From Arenicola marina (Eukaryota; Annelida; Polychaeta; Arenicolidae): DNA of 64,000 bases. Position 1 is the first letter of the stretch. Each line of letters starts with the position of its first letter. This document shows, in pieces, positions 54,001 to 64,000 of this stretch. A program made the position numbers and the translations under genes. The notes below the pieces were generated by a model. That model made no database searches. It had not been told where the DNA came from and saw nothing but the letters and a program-made list of their open reading frames with translations. The stretch spans positions 37,250,548 through 37,314,547 of the forward strand of contig OZ025253.1 in assembly GCA_964019135.1 (NCBI GenBank), read 5' to 3'.

Positions 54001-57000
54001 TCGTCGAACAAGGACCCAAGTTACAAAACGACTTGGTGGATGTTCTCCTTCGTTTCCGACGCGACCCCGTTGCTCTGATGAGTGATGTCAAGGAGATGTA
54101 CCTACAGATAAAACTGAAAACTGCGGATCGCCCATACCATCGATTCTTGTGGCGCGATCTAAACACGGACAACGAACCGGATGTATACGAATTCCAAAGG
54201 GTTGTGTTTGGAGTCAACTCGTCGCCATTTCAGGCCCAGTTTGTAGTCCAGGAGCACGCCCGGCAGCACCAAGCGGAGTGGCCTGTCGGCGCTGACGCCA
54301 TCATTAACAGCACTTACATGGACGACACCATGGACTCGGTCGCAGACTTGGAGAAAGGCATCGACTTTTATAATCAAACAACAAGTCTATGGAACGCGGC
54401 TGGAATGCACGCCAGGAAGTGGCTTTCTAACGCGCCTGACGTATTGGAACACATCCCTCACTCAGACTGCGCGAAAGAGGTGGATCTCGATCGGGGTGAG
54501 ATCCCTGCCGTCAAAACCCTCGGAGTCATGTGGTCACTCATGGAAGACGAGTTCCTATTTCGCTTCAACCAATCTCCACACGATTTGACATATACAAAAC
54601 GCGAATTCCTGAAGAGGATAGCAACATTATTTGACCCTTTGGGGTTTCTGACGCCGTACACCGTTCGTGCAAAAGTCCTTCTGCAGGAAATGTGGGCAGC
54701 TGGCCTGGACTGGGACGATCCATTAGATGAAGTGACAGTAACAGAAGCAAGACAGTGGTTTGGTGAGCTTAACGATCTGCAAAACATACGCATTCCTCGT
54801 TGTCTCCGGCTACCTGGAGAACCGAAGGACACTGGGCTGCAGGTATTCGTGGACGCCTCCACTGCCGCTTACGAAGCCGTCGCTTATGTGAGACACACCA
54901 ACGCCGATAGGGAAGCTACTTGTCGTCTTGTTGCCTCGAAGTGCCGTGTGGCTCCGCTGCAAGCCGTCACTACCCCTCGTCTGGAGTTGATGGCTGCTGT
55001 CGTTGGTTTGCGACTAGCTGAGACGGCCGGCAAAGGTGCTACGTATACCATCCCATTCATGGACATTCCGGTCTGACAGCATGGATGTGCTGTATTGGAT
55101 CCGGGGTCGGAGCCGGCAATTTAAACCGTTTGTAGCGAATCGGGTCGGCGAATTCCAAGGTAAAAACAGCCCGGCTCAGTGGAGACATGTTACTTCCAAG
55201 CAAAACCCGGCCGATGCGCTGTCCAGGGGAAAGACAGTATCTACGCTCGCGACGGAGAGCAAATGGTGGAACGGGCCATCGTTTCTTGGGCAAGAGGAGG
55301 ACGAGTGGCCCGAGAACAAGATCGACACAACCTTGAGGGTTAGTGCCAAAACACTCAATGACCGACACGGGATGACCCAGGTTCGGGCACAAACATTCGT
55401 CACCAATATCCTTGAGAATCGATTGACTTCCGGCTCGCACAACGGGAAGTGTTCGAAGAGGAGCTACGAGCAATACATGCTGGAAAAGAGTTGCCGAGCG
55501 GATCCAAACTTCCTTCATTGAAGCCAGCAATGGACGAGGAAGAGGTACTGAGATGCACTGGCAGACTTGAGTGTCTGCCGTGGGAAGCACGCCACCCCAT
55601 AATCTTACCTCGCCATCATCGGATTACCAAGCTGGTAATAAAAGACATGCACGAACACTGCCTGCATGGCGGAACAAACCAGGTGCTGGCGCAGTTGTCA
55701 GCACGCTACTGGGTCGTCCCGGCAAGAGAGGCGATAAGGGAGTGGGAAAGGGAATGTTCTGAATGTAAACGGAGGAAAGCCGCCCCCGCGGCCCAGCAAA
55801 TGGCCCCATTACCGGAACTGCGCACGCGTGTGTCATTGCGTGCGTTTAGCCAGACTTCAATGGACTTCGCCGGGCCATTCTTCACAAAACAGGGGAGAGG
55901 CAAGACCCGACAAAAGAGATACCTGTGCTTGTTCACGTGCCTTGCCACCCGAGCGGTTCACCTGGAAGTTGCCAATGGGCTTGATACCGACTCTTTCCTA
56001 AACGCCTTTTTCCGCATGGCTTCGCGACGCGGTATGCCAACTGAAGTTTTATCGGACAACGGGACAAACTTCGTTGGGGCCGCTAACGAACTGGAGGGGC
56101 TGGCGGCTTCTGGACTAAGGGCAAATACAGGAGAGGTCGGCCGGCGACGGGGTGAAGTGGAACTTCAATCCGCCTGCGGCCCCCCATTTTAACGGCGTGC
56201 ATGAGATTATGATTAAGGCAGCGAAGAAGGCCATCTACGCCATCCTGGGATCCGCAAACGTGACGGATGAAGAGCTGCTTAGTGCCGTGGTGGGGGCAGA
56301 GGGATTGATTAACTCTCGACCGTTAATATATCAGTCGGCAAACCCAGCTGACTGTGTGCCCCTCACACACAACCATTTTCTACACGGTCAGGTTGGCGGC
56401 AGATTTGCACCTGAAGCTGTGGACAGAGTAGCGTTCAACCCAAGAAAACGCTGGAGGCGGGTACAGGAGCTAGTGCGCCATTTCTGGCACAGGTGGCTTT
56501 CCGAGTGGCTACCTAGGCTGAACGCAAGAAAGAAGTGGGCGCGCGATAGCAGGGATCTACAGACTGGCGATCTCGTGATTGTTGTATCGCCTGATACTCC
56601 GCGTGGTCAGTGGCCGCTGGGACGTGTCGTCGCGACCTATCCTGGACGTGATGGGCGCGTTCGCGTCGCTGACGTCAAAGTCAGAGGCAGTATCAAGCGT
56701 CGACCCATAGTTAAACTGTGTCCACTGGTGGATCTTTGAACGCACCATAACGTTTGTTTTGACGATGAACATTAACCGGATTATTAGCGTTTTAAGTAAA
56801 TAAACATTAATAGCAATTGATGTAACACTAGAACACATTATGAAGCGGTTTTACATTACGTCCGTGGATTAAAACGTCCTGTCCGTGTAAAACAGTATTA
56901 AGTGGGCTAGTTTAAGTTCGACCTACTAGCGTGTTGATATCGTCACATCAAGGAAGGGGAGGATGTTCGGTTGCTTTGGAAGCATGTAACGTTCTTTTCG

Positions 57001-57130
57001 GTAATTAGAGAGTGTTGTTGTGTTTCCGGTAACGAGGCCGGCTTGGTGTGATTTGAAGAAATAAACCGATTCGGAGGTATATTTCGCTTCAAGAATTGTT
57101 TGTCGTTCCGTGAATACCATCGTAAGAACA
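51051..57130 (+). mobile_element. BEL/Pao LTR retrotransposon, broken (about four breaks)
   Basis: Two 167-bp LTRs (51,051-51,217 and 56,964-57,130; TG...CA ends) differ at about three positions, so the insertion is fairly young. CACAC lies directly outside both ends (51,046-51,050 and 57,131-57,135), a 5-bp target duplication. The primer-binding site TGGTAGCAGAG (51,221-51,231) complements the 3' end of initiator tRNA-Met. A purine-rich AAGGAAGGGGAGGA precedes the 3' LTR. The internal coding region is described separately. No envelope gene is seen. Confidence 0.93.
51268..56740 (+). pseudogene. BEL/Pao gag-pol (broken)
   Basis: Fossil polyprotein with parts in BEL/Pao order. A Gag region (PKFSGDKRAYEAWRSAFDAC near 52,040) and Cys/His knuckles (CHLCQSRHGMWAC near 52,650; CFRCLGDGHQGQAC near 52,745). 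An aspartic-protease-like NALLDEASSKSYL (near 53,085). RT with FDASAECEGISLN (near 53,960) and catalytic YMDDTMDS (near 54,320). A Pao-type RNase H region (VFVDASTAAYEAVAYV near 54,850). An integrase with HEHCLHGG...CSECKRRK zinc module (near 55,650-55,770), TSMDFAGPFF (near 55,860) and LSDNGTNFVGA (near 56,055). A final DUF5641-like WPLGRVVATYPGRDG.VRV module (near 56,610). The reading frame is interrupted about four times, so it is not expected to make the full protein. Confidence 0.9.
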
Positions 57131-57360
57131 CACACCGACCCGTGGCGGGCACCATACCGACCCGTGGCGGACACCACACCGACTCGTGGCGGATACCACA
57201 CCGACCCGTGGCAGACACCACACTGACCCGTGGCAGACACCACACTGACCTATGGCGGACACAACACTGACCCGCAGCTAACTTTACACTGACCCGTGGC
57301 GGACACCACACTGACCCGTCGCGGAGACCACACTGATCCGTGGTGGACACAGACCTGTGA
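57131..57360 (+). repeat. 22-bp minisatellite, right of the BEL element
   Basis: About ten units of CGACCCGTGGCGGACACCACAC with few changes; continuation of the array cut by the BEL insertion. Confidence 0.85.
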
Positions 57361-57399
57361 CTACCACAAAACTGACACGTGGCGGACACCACACTGACC

Positions 57400-58130
57400 C
57401 GTGATCGCAGACTGACCAGTACGGGCAGAGTGCTGGCTGACCAGTACGGGGTGATGGCAGACTGACCGGTACGGGGTGATCGCGGACTGACCAGTATGGG
57501 GTGATCGCAGAATCACCAGTACGGGGAGAGTGCTGGCTGACCAGTACGGGGTGGGCACTGACTGACCAGTACGGGGTGAGCTTAGGCTGACCAGTACGGA
57601 GTGATCGCAGACTGACCAATACGGGGTGATTGCAGACTGACCAGTACGGGGTGATCGCAGACTGACCAGTACGGGGTGATCGCAGACTGAGCAGTACGTG
57701 GTGAGCTTAGGCTGACCAGTACGGGGTGATCGCAGACTGACCAGTACGGTGTGATCGCAGACTGACCAGTACGGGGTGGGCATTGTATGACCAGTAGGGA
57801 GTGGGCACTGACAGACCAGTGCGGGGTGATCGCGGACTGACCAGTGCGGGGTGATCGCAGACTGAGCAGTACGGGGTGATCGCAGACTGACCAGTACGGG
57901 GTGATCGCAGACTGAGCAGTACGGCGCGGGCATTGTCTGGCCAGTACGGGGTGATTGCAGACTGACCAGTACGGGGAGAGCGTAGGCTGACCTGTACTGG
58001 ACGAGCGTAGGCTGACCAGTACGGTGTTTTCGCTGACTGACCAGTACGGGGTGATACACACTGACCAGTACGGGGTGATACAGACTGACCAGTACGGAGA
58101 GAGTGCTGGCTGACAAGTAAGGGGTGATCG
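57400..58130 (+). repeat. ~25-bp GACCAGTACGGGG-type minisatellite, right array
   Basis: About 29 units around GATCGCAGACTGACCAGTACGGGG... Long minus-strand frames here come from repeat periodicity. Confidence 0.92.
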
Positions 58131-59420
58131 CAGACTATCTAGATACAAATATTGTAGTGATGAGGTACAAATGCCGTAAGACTGACCTAAGTGCTGTGCG
58201 AATGGCCAGTCTACTGTGAGGCAAGGCATTTGCTCACCCGGTAAAATGTCAACAACGAGCAATTTACGTACGGCATGTGCGTCTAAATCACAAATGCTCC
58301 ATCAATATAGTTGGCTTTTCACATTTTTATATTTTCATGTTACAACCGAAACTATATCAACCGATATATTTTTGGAAACATATACTCTTCTATACTCCTT
58401 TAATTTGATATCACATGCTACGTTCGGGATACAGCCGGTATGTTCCTCTCCCCCAACTGTCGTTCCTCTCCTCGAATTTGTAGAGACGTACTTTCAGAGA
58501 ATCGGTCCGGAACTATAGCATTGGAAATGTTGGCACGTAGCATGGCACGCGATTGTTACCTGAGGCGAAGTAAGTAAGTAAGAGATCGAAATCTCATCCC
58601 AAAACATATTACTGCATGGCTCTTAATTTGACGTGCGTCTACCACCCGGTCATCACAATGATTGAATCAATTTAATTTGAGGAGGGCTCAGCCTATAACA
58701 GACTAACCTTACACAATTCGCATTATGAGGAATATTGTCATTAGGATGAGAGGGGAAGGAGACGACTTGTATCTATTGTAACAGCCTAACTATGTCACTG
58801 CGGAAACACTACATCATCATTATTGCGGAAACAATACATATCAACAAGGTCTGATTACATCTTCAGTTTTTTCCAAATATTGCCATCTCGTCAAAGAGAA
58901 GGTCAATGGGCTGCATCCTCCGGTGGCTGCTTATATTCACTGCTATATATACATGCGCGTAACATCGCGTCATTGGTCACTAGAATCGATCAAGTTACAC
59001 TTACTCACGAAGACGCTGCAACCAAGCTTGCAACCCCTGAAGATTGCTGGAAAGAATACCAACGCTTAAACACTGCTCATTCAGGCACTGTCTTCAAATC
59101 AAAGCCCGGGACCCAGCTTAAAGGGGACGAGAAACAGCTAGAAAAACTTATTTATTTCCAACCTAGGTCCCTTAAGCCTTGTTTTCCGTCACGAAAGACT
59201 CGCTAAGTGGAATAGATTAATTAAAACAATTATTTTAAAGTGTGCCCTATGCTAAATTTTTCCGTATGCGTAAATCCATCCGATAGGTGGCGCTGCGTAT
59301 GACGTCACTGGATGAATAGCGCGACAAGCTTCCGCTTTAGCAATTTAGAAGTTGTTTACACCGTGCGTTCGACCAGTTTGCTTCAGAAAAAAGATTTGAA
59401 AGCGACGACAGTTTTGAATC
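58131..59420. other. No gene recognised
   Basis: A 127-codon plus frame (58,823-59,206) has no recognised domain and no strong start context; possible but unsupported. The rest is ordinary DNA. Confidence 0.45.
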
Positions 59421-59424
59421 GTTG

Positions 59425-59800
59425 GGGAATCGAATTTGTTCCCAAATGCTTATGCATTTGAGCCAGTGCTGGTTACGAAATCCGTGAAATCTATATCAAT
59501 AGCACACCGACAACTGTGAGGCGGGCACCATGTCCATGGCCATGCAGGGCCCGAGCCGAGGGCGACGGCGAGAAATGTCAGAAATGTCAGATGACTGGTG
59601 GCGCGGAAAACGAAAACGTGAGAACCCATACGACAGACTGGTGTGGTGTAGACAATGTCATGAGATGCCCACCACGCAAGAGTGAATTTGTTGTACAGAA
59701 TACCGGCCAAGAATTATTGGATGGAAACTGTGACTGTGTTTGTGAACACCATACTTTCAGCATTGTGTGCCTCAACATTGATTGCTGTCAATATAGCCAT
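59425..59800 (+). pseudogene. Broken P2X7-type zinc-binding domain gene copy
   Basis: Three frames taken in order carry parts of the P2X7 intracellular (ballast-like) domain found in many invertebrate and fish genes. First a FPNAYAFEPVLV block (near 59,435; compare the PY.FEP motif). Then MSEMSDDWWRGKRKRENPYD leading to LVWCRQCHEMPTTQE (near 59,630-59,670), followed by an in-frame TGA where the family has cysteine and then ICCTE (W-C-x-x-C-x-x-M-P-T-x-x-E-c-x-C-C pattern). Then, in a shifted frame, CVCEHHTFSIVCLNID (near 59,735; compare C.t.H..F..VCL). A stop plus two frame changes make it non-functional. The TGA could instead mark a wrong frame choice, but the flanking motif match favours a real broken copy. 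Confidence 0.55.
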
Positions 59801-61583
59801 GAATCAATGTCTCTCAGCCCACACACAGCCTAGGCCTAGGCTAGGGTACACTTAATCCGGGGGTTCAGGAACCTCAGAGAAGAAGACCTATTGCCAGCAG
59901 GTATGTCCATAAATATAAGAGCTGTATTTTATTTGGCATTACGAGAGTTGTTAACAGATTTTATGGAAAGGGATTTGCATGTTCAGATTTAGGCGCTTAC
60001 TTATTATGAATTATGAAGCCTGAGTAAGTCTTTATTTAGCTTAGTCGATAGAGCATATATGTCGATTGATAGATATATTCTGAATAATTGCATTGTGTTC
60101 GTGACCGCATGCATCCTTATTCTCTATGGCTCAAGGGTCAAGCATATATGATATGATAGGATACAAAAAAAATTCTTTGGATGAAACGGGGTCGACTATG
60201 TGGTCTAAAAATAAAAAATTAAGTAATTTTGTTTAACGTTATGGATGTCAACAACTATTTTTGCATCATAACTTTTTGAAGAAAAATGTTGATTGTAATC
60301 AGTGATTTAGCCAGTAATTAACATATTAGTTCATGGAAAATTGTTTTTGCTATGGTCAGGTACCATGTTGAATGCACTGATTTAGAGTAATAATAGTATC
60401 AGAAGCTATTCCATAGATGGGGGGATGGGGATGTTTTTCTATTACTTGACAATTTTGTATTTTTGTTTTATTCAACTATTATTGAAGTTCTTTATATATA
60501 TATAACAAAATATCAGTGAATTTGCCAACTAGCCCCAATATGGCTGCCTTGAAATTCCAAATAGTTCACTTGTCTGTACAAGTATTCCATGTAAATATCT
60601 AAGCATTAAGGTATTTGATGGCTATTGGTGTGTCATTATTGGATTAATACAATTAATCTATTATTGAGGGTTGAGACTATAGAATTTTCTATTACCATCT
60701 AACTTTGCCTAGTTAGTCCAAATGAAGAAAAGACAGGATATTACATTGGTTATTTATTTAAATATAAGTCATACATTTGCATACATAACGTGTCTGACAG
60801 TGTTATATTCCAATGCAGAACTTACACATTGGCCGCATACAGGCAGTTCACTCTATGAACCTCAGAAAAGGAGTGAGACAGGCCTGTGTTGTGAACCAGA
60901 TACAAAAGGTGTATCCAGAAGCAAATGGAGTTTACGGCACAATTGAATGAATCTACCAGTACATATATTGCCAGTATGGGCAGCAACCTATAGTAAACAA
61001 GCACCATATGAGACTGCCTATTGGATTGGGACTCTAGCCAATCAACTTGATCATATCATATGTTTTGTTCCATGGCATTAACTCATCAAACAGATAATTG
61101 AATAATAAATATGTTTGGCAAACGTGATACCAGGTTCTTATGTATTTTCACCGACTAATTAGTCATTCATATGTATATATAGAACAATTATGTAAAAAAT
61201 GTACTTTTCATTGCAAAAAAAATGGCAATTAGGCTGCAATGCTAGAAACATATCTTAATCCTGAACGAGCCCCACTCGCCATCCAAATATATCACAAAAA
61301 TAATAAAGACAAGCGTTACATAAGATAACATATAACTAGTAGCTTTATGTATGTTAACATATTATACTAACTGTATACTGCAAAATTTCACTGTTTTAGC
61401 ATTACAGGAAAAATAAATATAGTTAATGAATGCATACCAGTATATACCAGTAAAAAGTATATAGAAATATATAAAATAATTAATAAAATTCCAATAAAAT
61501 AAGCTTAATACATGTAATTGTTGGCAGTGCTGCATGTTGTGATATATGATTATATGTAGCAAACTTTAACTTGGAAAAGCTTA
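59801..61583. other. AT-rich intergenic DNA
   Basis: Strongly AT-rich with no recognised coding frame. Consensus-like donor CAG|GTATGT at about 59,900 has no partner exon I can identify. The 74-codon plus frame at 60,722-60,946 has no domain. Confidence 0.45.
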
Positions 61584-62037
61584 GTACCATAATTTCTGGG
61601 GTTTAAGTCGCACCGGTGTATAAGTCGCAACCACCGATTTTCAGATACATTTTTACTTGAGTCGTATATAAGTCACACCTTCGGTATTAGATTTGCCTGT
61701 GCTGCGGTGGGCATTGGTATACATGTACTTCCACAGTTCTGCCTTGCGGAAGCTGGAGTTGATATTCTGACATATGCCAACCATTGTTAACTATTGCCCG
61801 TAATTGCGTTTAACTCGGCTCTATGTTTCTTTGATGGGTACCCAGATCACAGTTTCAGCGGCACCGGCTAGCTTACAGTCAACCAATAGGAGCGGGCGAG
61901 TCAATTAGGCATTGCTTATCTGCGGTGTCCCGAGAGAAAAGCTTATACGTAGATCATATATAAGTTGCACTGGTGTATAAGTCGCACCCCTCGGACTCAA
62001 CAAAAAAAGGTGCGACTTATACACCGGAAATTACAGT
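61584..62037. mobile_element. MITE with TAAGTCGCACC-type inverted ends
   Basis: Left end ACCATAATTTCTGGGGTTTA then AGTCGCACC, right end (reverse complement) ACTGTAATTTCCGGTGTATA then AGTCGCACC: about 30-bp imperfect inverted repeats around ~450 bp. The inner flanks repeat the GTATAAGTCGCA motif in both orientations (61,616-61,629, 61,664-61,676, 61,973-61,986). AGCTTA occurs just outside both ends (61,578-61,583 and 62,038-62,043), a possible 6-bp target duplication. No transposase frame. Confidence 0.65.
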
Positions 62038-62043
62038 AGCTTA

Positions 62044-62729
62044 AACAATATTTATTATTAGCCCAAAATATATATTGAAACAAATTATAATAAAATAAAA
62101 TTAATATCTGTTGTCATAATTGGTAGTTTTACATATTGTGATTCATACTACTGATTATACATCCGATTAAATAATTTAAATTTAACAATGTGTATAATTT
62201 GTTTACACACAAAGTAAACTAAAATTTAAATAAATAAAGAATATAATTGGTAGTTCTACATGTTGTTATAAAAAAAATTGAATGTGTCTAGCCACATAGC
62301 TTTATCACTAAAAATAAATGAGACACAGTAAAAAAATATATATTGCAGTAAAATTGTCAATGAAAGTCAAGGAAATGGGGTACGCCAAATGAAATATATA
62401 ATGTATGGTAACCTTTATATTTATTAGTATTTTGCAATCATTTTTCCTTATATATGTTGTAACATAGATCTCCTACTTTAGTAGTAAGGAGGTAAACAAA
62501 CAGAGACAGGATTCCATTGATTTGAAATTATCTTCTGGAGAGGCAATCATTTCTTCCTGCCTTGTATGCAGAAAAATCAACTTTTCGTGGGGATGGCGAG
62601 AAGTGGTCGCTTCATAAAGGAACGAAAGACTTCACGGGCGGGTCGCGTCGCTGCCTTCAAGTACTCGAGTCCTGAACTGGAGCTAGCCCAGTGAACTTGA
62701 CCCTTCTGACAACAAGCCGATAGGCAGAA
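62044..62729. other. AT-rich intergenic DNA
   Basis: Very AT-rich to about 62,480, then mixed. No gene seen. Confidence 0.5.
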
Positions 62730-62815
62730 CCCCGTTAGGGTTGAGGTCGTGAGGACCATGCGTCAGGGCTACTACCCGTTAGGGTTGAGGTCGTGAGGGC
62801 CATGCGTCAGGGCTA
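62730..62815 (+). repeat. ~44-bp tandem duplicate
   Basis: Two nearly identical units of CCCGTTAGGGTTGAGGTCGT then GAGG(A/G)CCATGCGTCAGGGCTA. Confidence 0.85.
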
Positions 62816-63255
62816 GACTGGAGCCACCGCCTCAGTTTAGAACCGATACAAATATTTCGACCTGGGCTTGTGCTAGAAATTTGTTCAGCCAGGAGCACTG
62901 CAATAAGTGCCTGACCAATGTTTTTTTTTATTCGCATCCATCTGCCATGCGGATTCTCAAAATTACTTTGTCTTTAAAGGAAATAGGCCTTGGCCTATCT
63001 TCGATCCTAGCAGACCTTGGGTGTACCAGATGCCGCGCCGGTAGATTTCACCAACTGCATTTATTTGTCTCCATCCCGTGACGTCACGCTAAATAATGTA
63101 TCGGAGGCATAATACGCAGTGCGATTTACGCGCGGCTTGTGTTTTTTATTATCAGAAATGTATGAGGAACAAAAGCTGTTAACCAGGCTCAAATAAACCA
63201 TTATGGGTCTTAGCAGCCATACGCACAATTTGTAAAAACGTTTCCTGCCCCCTTT
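62816..63255. other. LINE 3' flank or UTR, no gene
   Basis: Downstream (minus-strand sense) of the LINE coding end at 63,256; the near part is probably LINE 3' UTR. No other feature. Confidence 0.4.
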
Positions 63256-64000
63256 AAATTATACGATTCGTAACGCGGCATTTACGATTATGACTGAATA
63301 AGCCTACCTATGACCGACAAACCTTACCGCAATCGTCGCAACGGTGACCTGTCGATGGGTCTTGGTTTGTGCTCGCTGGTGGACGCCAAGATTGGCGTTT
63401 CAAGTCCAGTTTCACAAACCATAGCGAGTCGTGGTGGGCCAATCCTTCACGCACGACACGTGCCCATCCCCTCTTTTGGGATGCCAGATCCTCCCAAGAA
63501 TCTGTATCAATGCCGAAAGCCTTCATGTCCCACATACAAACATCCCTAAACCTAAGCTTTGGCCGTCCTCTTGGCCTTTTGTCGTTTTCACCGTAAAGCA
63601 CATCCCTGGGAATGCGTTCATCTTGCATACGACGAACGTTCCCAAGCCAACATAGAAGACTTTGCTTCACAAGAGCAAGAATGCTTGGTAGGTTGGCCCT
63701 GGCTAACACTTCAGCATTTGTGACCTTGTCTTGCCAAGATATGCCTAAAGTGTTTCGCAGGCAGCGAAAATGGAAGTTATTCAATTTACTTTCTTGGCTA
63801 CAATACGTAGTCCACGTTTCACTGCCATACAGCAAGCTACTTAGAACGCACGCCCTGTAGATTAGCATTTTAGTGCGCGAATGGTAAGTTTTGAATTACG
63901 CCAAGTACGTTTGTTTAACCTACCAAACATGGTGGCTGCCTTCCCAATTTGAGTATTTATTTCCTCGTCCAGGGATAGATTATCCGTGACCACCACCTTA
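63256..64000 (-). mobile_element. LINE RT C-terminal part, runs off the window
   Basis: Minus strand. From the window edge it reads KVVVTDNLSLDEEINTQIGK, ATMFGRLNKRTWRNSKLT, then after a one-base frame shift near 63,870-63,885 TKMLIYRACVLSSLLYGSET, RCLRNTLGISWQDKVTNAEV, LLCWLGNVRRMQDERIP, YGENDKRPRGRPKLRFRDVC and WEDLASQKRGWARVV. It ends in a C2HC-type finger, HRCDDCGKVCRS. A TAG at 63,308-63,310 cuts this finger; beyond it the same frame continues VGLFSHNRKC to a TAA near 63,256, so the original protein ended there. This is the classic 3' half of a LINE reverse transcriptase of the RTE/CR1-like kind. With one shift and one stop it is a recent but dead copy. Confidence 0.88.

Noticed and set aside
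57361-58262. Minus-strand frames of 226-251 codons
   Set aside because: Periodic translation of the 25-bp minisatellite; no real gene.
58823-59206. 127-codon plus-strand frame
   Set aside because: No recognisable domain or splice or promoter evidence; could be chance in this composition.
63310-63860. Plus-strand frames over the window-end LINE
   Set aside because: Antisense shadows of the LINE reverse transcriptase.

Overview
The window looks like a non-coding-rich stretch of a marine invertebrate genome (lophotrochozoan or cephalochordate type). The evidence is spliced genes with GT-AG introns, Metaviridae/Gypsy and BEL/Pao LTR elements, several LINE relics, MITEs, many minisatellites, and an unusual number of long poly-G/poly-C tracts. 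No bacterial operons, CRISPR arrays or rRNA genes are present. Species cannot be named from the sequence alone.

Layout. 1-2.6 kb: an old minus-strand LINE interrupted by a 5'-truncated 3' end of a related LINE. 3.16-4.92 kb: the most interesting host gene, a GC-rich terminal exon encoding a Mab-21/cGAS-like nucleotidyltransferase (cGAS-like receptor, cGLR) with an apparently intact catalytic triad. 5-12 kb: repeats and low-complexity DNA. 12.12-16.40 kb: a satellite of about 74 units of 57/58 bp with a 1,672-bp higher-order period. 16.5-31 kb: a mosaic of minisatellites, an inverted ~420-bp duplication (partner at 7 kb), a hAT-like MITE, a tRNA-like sequence and a possible solo LTR. 31.4-44.0 kb: an old LINE split by a young, whole-looking Gypsy element (32,462-43,761) that carries an extra third ORF with two C2H2 zinc fingers. 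45.4 kb: a pogo-like deletion derivative. 47.17 kb: a SINE. 47.9-50.7 kb: two putative exons of an unrecognised minus-strand gene. 49.67 kb: a MITE. 51.05-57.13 kb: a broken BEL/Pao element inserted inside a compound minisatellite. 59.4-59.8 kb: a broken P2X7-type zinc-domain gene copy. 61.58 kb: a MITE. 63.26-64.0 kb: the 3' part of another LINE, running off the window.

How the parts relate. The host gene content is small: one strong candidate innate-immune nucleotide second-messenger synthase, one unrecognised spliced gene, and one relic. Everything else is mobile DNA in nested layers (LINE within LINE, Gypsy within LINE, BEL within minisatellite) and tandem arrays that recur at several places in the window. 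All calls are by reading motifs, frames, repeats and splice signals; no database search was run.
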